A stretch of DNA of 64,000 nucleotides. It comes from Candidatus Bathyarchaeota archaeon (lineage in GTDB: Archaea > Thermoproteota > Bathyarchaeia > Bathyarchaeales > Bathycorpusculaceae). Below, in pieces: positions 1-8,078 of this stretch; position 1 is the first letter of the stretch, and every line of letters starts with the position of its first letter. The notes beneath the pieces are model-generated. The model saw only the letters and a list, made by a program, of their open reading frames with translations, was not told the origin of the DNA and searched no databases. The stretch is taken from positions 1 through 64,000 of the forward strand of contig JAOZHY010000009.1 in assembly GCA_026014595.1 (NCBI GenBank), read 5' to 3'. A program made the translations under genes and the position numbers.

Positions 1-304
1 GTGAGCCAGTACTGGGACTAGACCTGAACAATTCGAATAGTACGGTTCAAGACTAAGAAAACTTGGTGCCAGCCAGGTTAACCCCAGCACTGCCCACTAA
101 CTCATTCAGCGGAGAAACCATGAAAAAACGAATTGTGCACACCTCTAAAAGAAAAAATGGTCAGAAAATTTGTATGCGCCCTCAGCGCGGAAAGGATTAA
201 ATGGCTAGAAGAGACGCGACTTTGGGAGCAACCTTTTTAGAAAGAAGAAAGTGTAATACGAGCGACCCCACCGCTGAAACGTTGCGGTCGAAGCAGCAAT
301 CCAC
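1..304. other. Leading region without a firm gene
   Basis: No convincing gene is visible. A short open frame from base 3 ends at a TAA at 54-56 and could be the last codons of a gene outside the window, but 17 codons cannot be identified. A 26-codon basic micro-ORF (ATG at 120, stop at 198-200) follows; it has no clear ribosome-binding site and I do not call it. No obvious TATA element stands about 26 bases before the tRNA that follows. Confidence 0.4.
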
Positions 305-383
305 GGGGCCGTCGTCTAGCATGGATTAGGATACATGCCTGGGGCGCATGCGATCCTGGGTTCAAATCCCAGCGGCCCCACCA
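305..383 (+). tRNA. tRNA-Pro (anticodon GGG)
   Basis: A full cloverleaf can be drawn. The acceptor stem GGGGCCG (305-311) pairs with CGGCCCC (373-379), with discriminator A at 380. The anticodon stem CATGC (334-338) pairs with GCATG (346-350) around the loop CTGGGGC, giving anticodon GGG at 341-343. The T stem CTGGG/CCCAG surrounds the loop TTCAAAT. The 3' CCA is encoded (381-383). No intron is present. A degenerate copy of the 3' end of this tRNA occurs about 950 bases downstream (1314-1343), so the gene may have been an integration target. Confidence 0.96.
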
Positions 384-716
384 CAATTCCTCCAAGCCCC
401 ATTCGCAAATATTACCACTTGCGCTTTTTAAACAGCTTAACATCGCTGACACGACAGCATTCTTCGGTCTTGGCCACTTCTATGGGGTGCCAGCTGGCCT
501 GCTCGGAGTACTGCTGTCAAGCTTCTTGGGGTGGTTCCTAGGCAAGAGCATGCTGGAAACATAAGGTTTCTTCTGGGCATGGCTCATCCATTTCCTTCCA
601 GACGCGTTTATCTTCAGTTTTTTCGCGATCTCAGCAGCCGCATAGTCAACGCAGACCATACACAGAGAAAACAAAACCGAAATGGAAAACTGCAGAAAAA
701 AAAGAGGCGGCGGGAG
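384..716. other. Spacer between tRNA-Pro and membrane protein gene
   Basis: The open frame of the following membrane protein extends back to an ATG at 531, but its first 62 codons (polar, arginine- and lysine-rich) look like translated spacer. Nothing else that I can identify lies here. A 25-base segment near its end (about 703-727) is repeated imperfectly after the gene at about 1285-1310. Confidence 0.4.
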
Positions 717-1247
717 ATGTCGCAGTTAAGAGTCTGTTGGAACAAGAAATTAAATATTGAAAACAAAAAGATATCTGATAATGGAGCAGTAAGATTGAAA
801 ACAGGCAAAGACGATAGTCCATTCATTGTCAGAATAGATTTGATAGTGATTGTTTTAGCGAACCTGATTAACATCGCAATGGTGGGCTTGTTCGCAGCAA
901 GGATGTCCGGTTTGCCACAGATTCAATACGTTTTGGGGGTAGCGGCGTTGGTCATGGGCTTTTCGTTGGGCTACATGGCTTTCCTCAACCAAAAGGCGAA
1001 GAGAGACAAGTGGCTCACCTACCTGTTGGTGCCGATTTTGCTGTTTTTCGTTGTTGAACTCGTCATTGATTATGTTTTGGCGCTTGATTTCCGCAGCACA
1101 GTCTGGGTGGGACCTTACATTCTGCTGTATTATGCTGGGCTTTGGGGGCTCGTCGGGTACGCCTTCAAAGTAAACGCGAAAACAGGTTTTATCACCCTGG
1201 TAACCTATTTTGCTAACATGATCTTGTCGATACTGCCCTATATCTAA
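717..1247 (+). CDS. Small polytopic membrane protein, unknown function
   Basis: This is a 176-residue protein if started at the ATG at 717, which I prefer because the longer version from 531 adds a basic, low-complexity N-terminus. After a charged N-terminal stretch of about 35 residues there are about five hydrophobic helices: one starting at FIVRIDLIVIVLANLINIAM, then IQYVLGVAALVMGFSLGYMA, a third around LLVPILLFFVVELVIDYVLA, a fourth around YILLYYAGLWGLVGYAF and a last at the C-terminus. I recognise no family motif. It stands alone between tRNA-Pro and a tRNA-like 3'-end remnant, so it could be cargo of a decayed island. The gene looks real from its hydrophobic periodicity; its function is unknown. 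Confidence 0.6.
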   Translation: MSQLRVCWNKKLNIENKKISDNGAVRLKTGKDDSPFIVRIDLIVIVLANLINIAMVGLFAARMSGLPQIQYVLGVAALVMGFSLGYMAFLNQKAKRDKWLTYLLVPILLFFVVELVIDYVLALDFRSTVWVGPYILLYYAGLWGLVGYAFKVNAKTGFITLVTYFANMILSILPYI

Positions 1248-1313
1248 CGTTTTGGTCTGGGCTTCAAATCTTAGAAAAGGAAAAAAGGGTGGCGGGAGAT
1301 GCCGCCATTAACC

Positions 1314-1343
1314 GCCGGGAGCAAATCCCAACGACCCCACTAC
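1314..1343 (+). repeat. Degenerate tRNA 3'-end-like sequence (possible old attR)
   Basis: This 30-base segment aligns without gaps to the T arm and acceptor end of tRNA-Pro (355-384), with about 23 of 30 positions identical, including the runs CAAATCCCA and CCCCAC. No 5' half of a tRNA precedes it. Integration into a tRNA 3' end typically leaves a partial copy on the far side of the insert, so this is a candidate remnant attachment site. It could also be a decayed tRNA gene. Confidence 0.45.
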
Positions 1344-1466
1344 TACCAACGTTTGGGACGCAAGCACGGAAGTCTTCTTCACATTAAAGACAGTTTTGCA
1401 AAAATATATTTCTCAAAATCTCTCTCAACTGTTCACGATACGTTTTTACGGTAAGCAGCCAACTCT

Positions 1467-2732
1467 ATGTTGGGATGCATCTTGGCGAGACTGAAAGGGT
1501 TCCAAAAACTCACCCGTGTAGACGATGCGCTGGAGACATGGCTTCGCGCACTCCAAATTAGTGTCCGCGCCGTTTCCGTTCCACTGCAGGAAGCTTTGAA
1601 CCGCGTTTTAGCCGAAGACGTAATCGCACAAGAGGATTTGCCGCGGTTCGACAGGTCAGCAGTTGACGGTTACGCTCTCAAAGCCGAAGACACCACAGGA
1701 GCAAACCAGTTTAAACCCGCAACCCTCACCATAATCGACGCCGCTGAAATCGGCGCGAAGCAGGCGAAGCAGGTGTGGACTGGAAATCTCATCCCTAAAG
1801 GCGCAGACGCGGTGGTTATGTTAGAAAACACGCGGAAACGCAGCGACGGCAAGCTGGATGTTTGGGTTCCGTTAGCGCCCAACGCCAACGTCTCACGAAA
1901 AGGAGAAGAAATCCAGAAAGGCGAAACAGTCGCCAAAACAGGAACACGACTAAACCCATACTATCTAGGACTGCTCGCTGCTTTAGGCAACACCAGCGTC
2001 AAAGTAGCAGAGAAGCCCCGAATCGCCATAATTGCCACAGGAAACGAACTTGCCGAAGCAGGCACCAAACCCGCAGGTAACCAGATTTTCGAGTCTAACC
2101 GCATTATACTCTCAGCAATGTGCTATGAACTAGGCGCCGAACCAGTCGACCTAGGTATAGCCAAGGACGATGTAGACGAAATAGCTGAGAAAATCAAGAC
2201 AGGCCTTTGCGAATGCGACGCCGTAGTGACTACTGGCGGAACCAGCGTTGGCGGACTGGACTTAGTCCCAGACGCCGTAAACAAGACAGGAAAACCAGGC
2301 GTTATCGTCCACGGCATAGCCATGCGACCCGCCATGCCCACCGCACTCGCCACTATCGACGGAAAGCCAATTGTTATTCTCTCAGGCAATCCAGTAGCCG
2401 CCTTAATCGGTTTCGAAGCGTTCGCGCGACCACTCATCTGCAAAATGCTGGGCATGCGCCAGGAAGAACCGAGACCAATCGTGAAGGCAGTTATGACGCG
2501 GAAAGTTGCCACCGCACTCGGCAGAAAAACCTTCGTCCGCGTGCTGGTCACGCAGAAAAACGGCGAATTTACTGCAGAACCCGTAAGCACAAGAGGTTCA
2601 GGCGCCATTTCAACCATGACACGTAGCAACGGCTTCGTCGTCGTTCCAGAAAATAGAGAAGGCCTGGCGCAAGGCGAACTTGTCGCTGTCCACTTGTTTG
2701 GAACCGTGGAGATGGTGAACGCGGATGTTTAG
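1467..2732 (+). CDS. moeA: Molybdopterin molybdenumtransferase MoeA (first copy)
   Basis: MoeA inserts molybdate (or tungstate) into adenylylated molybdopterin, the last step of Mo/W cofactor synthesis in the cytosol. The 421-residue protein has the family's normal length. The N-terminal MoeA domain carries the hallmark FDRSAVDGYA (about residues 53-62). The central molybdopterin-binding domain shows IIATGNELAEAG (about 188) and TTGGTSVGGLDLVPDA (about 254). The small C-terminal domain ends in VAVHLF. The gene overlaps the second moeA copy by 8 bases, so the two are surely co-transcribed and probably translationally coupled. Many archaea carry two MoeA paralogues; which one serves tungsten and which molybdenum cannot be read from sequence. 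Confidence 0.94.
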   Translation: MLGCILARLKGFQKLTRVDDALETWLRALQISVRAVSVPLQEALNRVLAEDVIAQEDLPRFDRSAVDGYALKAEDTTGANQFKPATLTIIDAAEIGAKQAKQVWTGNLIPKGADAVVMLENTRKRSDGKLDVWVPLAPNANVSRKGEEIQKGETVAKTGTRLNPYYLGLLAALGNTSVKVAEKPRIAIIATGNELAEAGTKPAGNQIFESNRIILSAMCYELGAEPVDLGIAKDDVDEIAEKIKTGLCECDAVVTTGGTSVGGLDLVPDAVNKTGKPGVIVHGIAMRPAMPTALATIDGKPIVILSGNPVAALIGFEAFARPLICKMLGMRQEEPRPIVKAVMTRKVATALGRKTFVRVLVTQKNGEFTAEPVSTRGSGAISTMTRSNGFVVVPENREGLAQGELVAVHLFGTVEMVNADV

Positions 2733-3963
2733 GCGACTCATGTCTTTTGACGAGGCAAAAAACGTCATCCAGCAGCAGATTAAGCCTGAACCGTTGGGCG
2801 AGGAAGAAATCCCACTGTTGGAGACGCACAACCGCGTGCTCACACAGGACATAACCTCCAGCTTGGATATTCCGCCGTTCAACAGATCAACCGTTGACGG
2901 TTACGCTGTGAAAGCCGAAGACACTTACGGCGCAGAGGAGAACACACCTGCAAAACTGAAGGTTTGCGGAACCGTGAACGTGGGCGAACCGCCACAAATC
3001 CACATTAAGAAGGGTGAAGCCGCGGAAATCGTCACTGGCGCACCAATCCCAGAAGGCGCAGACGCATGCGTCATGATTGAAAACACCGAAAGAAACGGCG
3101 AGGAACTTCTGGTTTATAGAGCCGTGACTAAGAACGAGAACGTGATGAAGAAAGGCTCAGACATCCGAACAGGCGAAACAGTCCTCAAAGCCGGAACAAT
3201 TCTGCGCTCCTCGGAGATAGGCGTCTTAGCCGCATTAGGCTACACGAAAGCCAAGGTTTTCAAGGTTCCTGTGGTTGCAGTTCTCTCCACAGGCGCAGAA
3301 GTCACGGAGCCAGGCAAAAAGTTGCCGCCTGGAAAAATTTACGACATAAACACTTACAGCCTAAGCGCCGCAGTTCTTGAAGCAGGCGGAAAACCAGTCT
3401 ACATGGGCGTGGTTCCCGACGACAAAACGCATTTACGGAAAGCTTTGGAACGTGCGCTATCTTCCGCAGACATGGTGGTAACTTCTGGCGGAGTCTCCGT
3501 GGGCCCGCACGATTTGATGCCGCAAACGGTGGATTCTCTCGGCAAACCAGGCTTAATCGTGTGCGGGATAGCTGTGAAACCGGGAAAACCCACGACAGTG
3601 GCGCTTGTAGGGCGGAAACCGGTTTTTTCGATGCCTGGTCACCCAACTTCCGCGTTGCTGCTGTTTCACCTGCTTGCTCGCCCTATAATTCAGGGCTTTG
3701 CGGGCAGACCAGTCACAGGAACCCCTGTAGTCAAGGCTGTTGCTGGCGCAAGAATGTTTTCAGCTAAAGGCAGACGAACATTCGTCATGGTCAGGCTGAA
3801 TCGGGATAAGTCAGGCAGGTTGATGGCTGAGCCTGTTGAAACTGGAGCTTCTGGAGCCATAACCACGCTTGCCAAGGCTGATGGTTTTGTCGAGGTGCCT
3901 GAGAACGAGCAGTTCATCGATGCAGGCGAAGACGTTGCAGTGTCCTTGTTGAAGGGCGCTTAG
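2725..3963 (+). CDS. moeA: Molybdopterin molybdenumtransferase MoeA (second copy)
   Basis: This 412-residue paralogue of the preceding gene has the same domain order: FNRSTVDGYAVKAEDT near residue 53, LSTGAEVTEPG near 189 and TSGGVSVGPHDLMPQ near 255. It starts with an ATG inside the end of the upstream moeA; a second ATG five codons later (2740) is an alternative. Neither copy carries the C-terminal periplasmic-binding-like domain seen in some archaeal MoeA fusions. The pair implies that the host makes pterin-based Mo or W enzymes, none of which is encoded in this window. Confidence 0.93.
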   Translation: MFRRLMSFDEAKNVIQQQIKPEPLGEEEIPLLETHNRVLTQDITSSLDIPPFNRSTVDGYAVKAEDTYGAEENTPAKLKVCGTVNVGEPPQIHIKKGEAAEIVTGAPIPEGADACVMIENTERNGEELLVYRAVTKNENVMKKGSDIRTGETVLKAGTILRSSEIGVLAALGYTKAKVFKVPVVAVLSTGAEVTEPGKKLPPGKIYDINTYSLSAAVLEAGGKPVYMGVVPDDKTHLRKALERALSSADMVVTSGGVSVGPHDLMPQTVDSLGKPGLIVCGIAVKPGKPTTVALVGRKPVFSMPGHPTSALLLFHLLARPIIQGFAGRPVTGTPVVKAVAGARMFSAKGRRTFVMVRLNRDKSGRLMAEPVETGASGAITTLAKADGFVEVPENEQFIDAGEDVAVSLLKGA

Positions 3964-3967
3964 CGCT

Positions 3968-4324
3968 TTAGGCTTCTGCAGGTCTGCTTTTCACCGCCAA
4001 GTACAGCGTGAAAATCCATGTGAGGACAGCGTAAGCGACCATGCTTAAGCTTGCTACGAGGTTGCTGAACGCGACAAAGTACAGCGTGATTAGAGCGATT
4101 GCTGTGGCGGCGGCAAACAGGGCTGCAACCAGCCATATTGCCCAGAATCTTTTCTTGAACAAGCCGTAAGCAGTAACTAAGCTCAGGGTTCCAGTTAATC
4201 CAATGTGGGGCGGGAAATTGGCGAAGGGCAGCAACGCGAGGAGTATGATTCCGGCGATGCCGTAAAATCCGATGGGCGCAACATAACCTATTTCGATGCT
4301 TCTGAGTTTAGATGCGAATGACAT
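3968..4324 (-). CDS. Small membrane protein, unknown
   Basis: This 118-residue protein is convergent with moeA, with only four bases between the two stops. Four hydrophobic helices are visible: IGFYGIAGIILLALLPFANF, one around HIGLTGTLSLVTAYGLF, one around FWAIWLVAALFAAATAIALI and one near LSMVAYAVLTWIFTLYLAV. The final residues are charged and soluble. I recognise no family signature. It is divergent from agmatinase across a 146-base gap containing an AT-rich TATA-like stretch (AATAAATTTAA). Its regular helices and clean gene borders support a real gene; no function can be assigned. Confidence 0.65.
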   Translation of the reverse strand: MSFASKLRSIEIGYVAPIGFYGIAGIILLALLPFANFPPHIGLTGTLSLVTAYGLFKKRFWAIWLVAALFAAATAIALITLYFVAFSNLVASLSMVAYAVLTWIFTLYLAVKSRPAEA

Positions 4325-4470
4325 TTCTGGTCGCCTTACCCTTTATGCATTGGAGCTTTGCTAATAAATTTAATGTTCGGCGCGGCATACGATGCTTGCC
4401 CTTTCATGTCTAAGCAGGCGAAAGAGTTTAGAGCAACCCACGAGAAAACAGGTAGAAAGAAGGATTAAAA

Positions 4471-5370
4471 ATGAGCCATTTGGACTTGTTCGTTTCGCAA
4501 TCGGACGTTTTCAGCGGTGCACAAAAACCCTTTGAAAAAGCCAGATACGTGGTTTTCGGCGTTCCATTCGATGTTACCAGCACGTACAGGACTGGAGCGC
4601 GATTCGGGCCAAATGCCATACGGCAAGCTTCGCTGAACATTGAAACGTACAGTTTCCGTTCTGGAATAGACGCTGAAGATTTGCCCTTGCACGACGCTGG
4701 CGATGTGCATGTTTCCACGAGCCCACGGAAAACCGTGGACATGCTGAAGCTGGTGGTCGCGGACATTTTGGCAGCGGGAAAAATGCCAGTGGCGATTGGC
4801 GGAGAACACACCATAACGCTGGGCATGTTGAAAGGTTTAGGCGACAAAGCACGGGAAACCGCTGTAGTCAGTTTTGATGCGCATCTGGATTTGCGCCGAG
4901 AATATCAGGGGTTAACACTTTCTCACACCACTTTCATGCGGGTAATCAACGAAGAGGTGAAGCCCGCGAAAATAATGGAGGTGGGTACACGTGCCGTTTG
5001 CCGAGAAGAACTGGGCTACGCAAAGAAGGCGGGGATAACGTTTTTCACGTCTCAGCAGGTCAGGAATGAAGGCGCAGTACAGGTGACGCAGAAGCTTAAG
5101 GAACAATTGGCGCCATACAAGAATGTTTACTTGTCGGTTGACATGGACGTGCTTGACCCTGCTTTTGCTCCTGCGGTGCAGAATCCTGAAGTTAATGGAA
5201 TCGACACTCATACGCTGATAGATGTGTTGTGTGCGCTGTGCGACAATCGTGTGGTCGGGTTTGACGTTTTAGAAATTGCACCTGTTTATGACTTGGGAAT
5301 TTCAGCGGTTGCCGCGGCTAAAGTGATGTTCGAGATGCTGTGCCAACTGGAAAAAGTAGCACTTAACTGA
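4471..5370 (+). CDS. speB: Agmatinase / ureohydrolase family
   Basis: Agmatinase hydrolyses agmatine to putrescine and urea in polyamine synthesis. The 299-residue length and the manganese-binding motifs fit the arginase/agmatinase fold: GGEHTITLG (about 110-118), SFDAHLDLR (about 134-142) and SVDMDVLDPAFAP (about 222-234). The metal ligands H113, D136, H138, D140 and the aspartates of DMDVLD are all present. The ATG at 4471 is preceded by a purine-rich AAGGA. Archaeal proteins of this family may prefer agmatine or a guanidino relative, so substrate preference is inferred. Confidence 0.92.
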   Translation: MSHLDLFVSQSDVFSGAQKPFEKARYVVFGVPFDVTSTYRTGARFGPNAIRQASLNIETYSFRSGIDAEDLPLHDAGDVHVSTSPRKTVDMLKLVVADILAAGKMPVAIGGEHTITLGMLKGLGDKARETAVVSFDAHLDLRREYQGLTLSHTTFMRVINEEVKPAKIMEVGTRAVCREELGYAKKAGITFFTSQQVRNEGAVQVTQKLKEQLAPYKNVYLSVDMDVLDPAFAPAVQNPEVNGIDTHTLIDVLCALCDNRVVGFDVLEIAPVYDLGISAVAAAKVMFEMLCQLEKVALN

Positions 5371-5727
5371 ACTGACGTGTGATTTTTGGTCTATATCCCT
5401 TTCTATAAATACTTCAACTTCTTGTAGACGCAGCATTTTGAGACAGAAAAGCCTGAACCCAATCGCTCTAAGAATCTACCCCCTCCTTTATGTAAAGGGC
5501 TGAAGCTCGAGTGTAGCGGAGAATTGGGGTGATGCTTTTCATATGATTTTTGACGAAAGTAAATTTTAATATTGACAAATCTCTATTAAACCTGCAACAA
5601 CGTCTCGTTTCTCACTGAACAAACTTTCAGAAAACATACAGAAACATTTATCAATGACCAGAATGCAATTTTTAAGCATTGCCCCTTCATGGGGAGAAGG
5701 CAAAATAAACAAGCAGAGTCGTGAAAA
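5371..5727. promoter_or_regulatory. Intergenic region with two TATA-like elements
   Basis: Two candidate promoters lie in this 357-base gap. One TATA-like sequence, TCTATAAATAC, at about 5402-5412 would start transcription near 5435, almost 300 bases before the next gene, with no reading frame of note behind it. A second, TTTTTAAG at 5669-5676, is well placed to start a short leader for the gene at 5728. The region between is AT-rich and I see no tRNA or clear box C/D motif pair. Confidence 0.4.
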
Positions 5728-6951
5728 ATGGAAATAGACACCTTCTACTTTAAACTGGGACTAGACACCGAACCCATAATAGACGACACCACCCTCCGAG
5801 ACGGCATCCAGATGCCCGGCTTAGCCGCCGCGCCTAAAGATGCCGCTAAAATAGCCCAATTTCTCAGCCAAATTGGCGTGGAGAGAATTGAAGTATTCCA
5901 CTACCAAGAACCTGACAGAAAAGCCGCAAAGCTGATCCAAGACCTGAACCTCAACATGCGTGTGGCTGGATGGTGCCGCGCCGTCAAAGAAGACATCGAC
6001 AGCGCCCTTCAATGTGGCTTCAACGAAGTAGGCATCTCCCACCCAGTCTCAGATATTCACTTCCGCGCAAAATGGCCAACAAAAACCAGAGAGCAAATCC
6101 TCGCCAGCGTCGTTGACGTGGTAGAGTACGCCGCCAAGACACATGGTCTCCGAGTTTTCGTCCACGGCGAAGACAGCACCCGCGCAGACTGGGCCTTTGA
6201 GCGAGAATTCATAAACGCCGTGGCGCAAGCAGGTGCAGAATGCTACCGCGTATGCGACACCGTGGGCATCGGACTCTCCGATCCAAGAGCGTCGTTGCCA
6301 AACGGAATCCCAGCCAAAGTTCACGCCATACGCAAAGAAACACGAATCAACACCATCGAAATCCACGCACACGACGATTTCGGCAACGCTGTTGAAAACA
6401 CCATGGCCGCCATCAAAGCAGCTTCAGGCGTCTGGGACAAGATTTACGCGAGCACCACTTTCCTCGGCATCGGCGAAAGAGCTGGAAACGCCGAGACTGA
6501 AAAGGTTATTCTGAACCTTTACATGCACTACGGTGTTAAAAAGTTCGAGGGCAAAACCGAGAAGCTTAAGCAGACTGCGGACTTCATCGGCAAAGCCACA
6601 GGCTACGTGGTTCCACCAAACAAGGCGATAGTGGGCGACTACGGCTTCGCGCACGAGTCAGGCATCCACACTCACGGCGTACTAAGCGACCCGTGGACGT
6701 ACGAACCGTATCCGCCTGAGCTTGTAGGTAACACGCGACGCCTAACCATTGGGAAACAGTCAGGGAAAGGTATAATCAAACACAAAATCACCGAGCTCAC
6801 AGGCAATGCCCCAGATGAGCAGGCGCTGGCGGCAGTGGTGGAGAAGGTGAAGGAAGTTTACGCAAACGGAAGACGTGCATCGCTGAAAGAGGAAGAATTC
6901 AAGAAGATACTGCGAGCACTCAGGCTGCTTCCAGAAATCAACGGACGCTGA
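5728..6951 (+). CDS. LeuA-like acyl transferase (isopropylmalate / homocitrate / citramalate synthase family)
   Basis: Enzymes of this DRE-TIM metallolyase family condense acetyl-CoA with a 2-oxo acid. The 407-residue protein opens with the hallmark DDTTLRDGIQMPG (about residues 19-31), has the metal-binding pair HAHDDFGNAVEN (about 213-224) and the GIGERAGNAETE segment (about 249-260), with FAHESGIHTHG further on. There is no C-terminal leucine-binding LeuA dimer domain; that absence fits homocitrate or citramalate synthases, or short archaeal isopropylmalate synthases. The 2-oxo acid cannot be decided from sequence alone. It stands upstream of purA with a 74-base gap that contains a TATA-like stretch (about 6980-6990), so purA probably has its own promoter. 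Confidence 0.85.
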   Translation: MEIDTFYFKLGLDTEPIIDDTTLRDGIQMPGLAAAPKDAAKIAQFLSQIGVERIEVFHYQEPDRKAAKLIQDLNLNMRVAGWCRAVKEDIDSALQCGFNEVGISHPVSDIHFRAKWPTKTREQILASVVDVVEYAAKTHGLRVFVHGEDSTRADWAFEREFINAVAQAGAECYRVCDTVGIGLSDPRASLPNGIPAKVHAIRKETRINTIEIHAHDDFGNAVENTMAAIKAASGVWDKIYASTTFLGIGERAGNAETEKVILNLYMHYGVKKFEGKTEKLKQTADFIGKATGYVVPPNKAIVGDYGFAHESGIHTHGVLSDPWTYEPYPPELVGNTRRLTIGKQSGKGIIKHKITELTGNAPDEQALAAVVEKVKEVYANGRRASLKEEEFKKILRALRLLPEINGR

Positions 6952-7025
6952 GACCGCTCAATAGGCATGAAAACGTCCACAAAATTAAATAATTTCTCAA
7001 CGGAACCTTTCAGCGGTGAAAACGC

Positions 7026-8021
7026 ATGCCCTGCACGGTTATAGTTGGCGCCTTCTGGGGAGACGAAGGCAAAGGAAAAATAATCAGCTACCTCGCCCTC
7101 AAAGACAAACTGGACTTCTGCGTGAGAACCGGCTCCGTCAACGCTGCTCACACTGTGTGGATAGATGGAAAGAAGTACGCGTTGCATATGGTTCCAGCCG
7201 CATTCGTCTATGACAAGTGCCGGTTGCTGGTAGCCGCAGGCGCCAACGTCCACGTCGGCAGACTGCTCGAGGAAGTCGAATTGACAAAGGTTAACGGTCG
7301 AATGGGCGTAGACCAGAACGCCTCCATAATCGAGGAGAAACATTCCATTCAGGATAAAACCAGCGCGCATCTGAAGGGGTTGGGCACCACGGGCTGGGGT
7401 GTCGGACCCGCCCTCGAAGAGCGAGTGAGAAGAACCGCCAAACTCGCCAAAGACATTCCTGAACTAAAACCGTTCCTGACAGACAGCGTCGCCGAAGTAA
7501 ACGACGGCTTGGACGCTGGCAAGAAAGTGCTGTTGGAAGGAACACAGGGTTTCATGCTCTCGCTCTTTCACGGAACCTATCCGTACGTGACGGGCAGAGA
7601 CACGGGCGCATCAGCTATTGCGTCTGAAGCGGGCGTGGGACCGACAAGAGTTGACGACGTTCTCATAGTTTACAAGTCGTTCATAACCCGTGTTGGCGCT
7701 GGACCCTTGCCGGGTGAGATAACGAAAGAGGAAGCTGTTGCGAGGGGCTGGTTTGAAACCGCTGCTGGAACAGGTCGTGATAGACGTTCTGCCCCGTTTG
7801 ATTTTGAGCTGGCAAGGAAAGTTGCCAAGATTAATGGTGCCACTCAGTCTGCGTTAACGAAGCTGGACTGCCTATTCCCCAAGTGTCAAGGTGCCAGAAA
7901 ATTCAGTGACCTCCCAAAAGAAGCGAAAGAGTTCATTGCGGAAGTTGAAAACCGAACAGGTGTCCCTGTGGTTCTTGTGGGCACTGGTCCTGAAGCCTTA
8001 GACATCATCGACCGAAGATGA
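7026..8021 (+). CDS. purA: Adenylosuccinate synthetase (short archaeal type)
   Basis: PurA joins IMP and aspartate with GTP to form adenylosuccinate, the first step from IMP to AMP. The N-terminal P-loop GAFWGDEGKGK (residues 8-18) carries the catalytic aspartate, and the catalytic histidine sits in NAAHTVW (about 40-46). The nucleotide-binding region LLEGTQGFMLSLFHGTYPYV and the Thr-Gly-Arg-containing segment AAGTGRDRRSAPFDFE are recognisable. At 331 residues it is about 100 shorter than bacterial enzymes, as is usual in archaea. The motif that normally reads GGxNAGHT is GSVNAAHT here. The next pathway enzyme, purB, is far away at 39.7 kb. Confidence 0.93.
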   Translation: MPCTVIVGAFWGDEGKGKIISYLALKDKLDFCVRTGSVNAAHTVWIDGKKYALHMVPAAFVYDKCRLLVAAGANVHVGRLLEEVELTKVNGRMGVDQNASIIEEKHSIQDKTSAHLKGLGTTGWGVGPALEERVRRTAKLAKDIPELKPFLTDSVAEVNDGLDAGKKVLLEGTQGFMLSLFHGTYPYVTGRDTGASAIASEAGVGPTRVDDVLIVYKSFITRVGAGPLPGEITKEEAVARGWFETAAGTGRDRRSAPFDFELARKVAKINGATQSALTKLDCLFPKCQGARKFSDLPKEAKEFIAEVENRTGVPVVLVGTGPEALDIIDRR

Positions 8022-8078
8022 TAGAACAGTTATATCTTGAAAGTCGCTAAATATTCACCTGAGAGGTGCCAATGGAAA

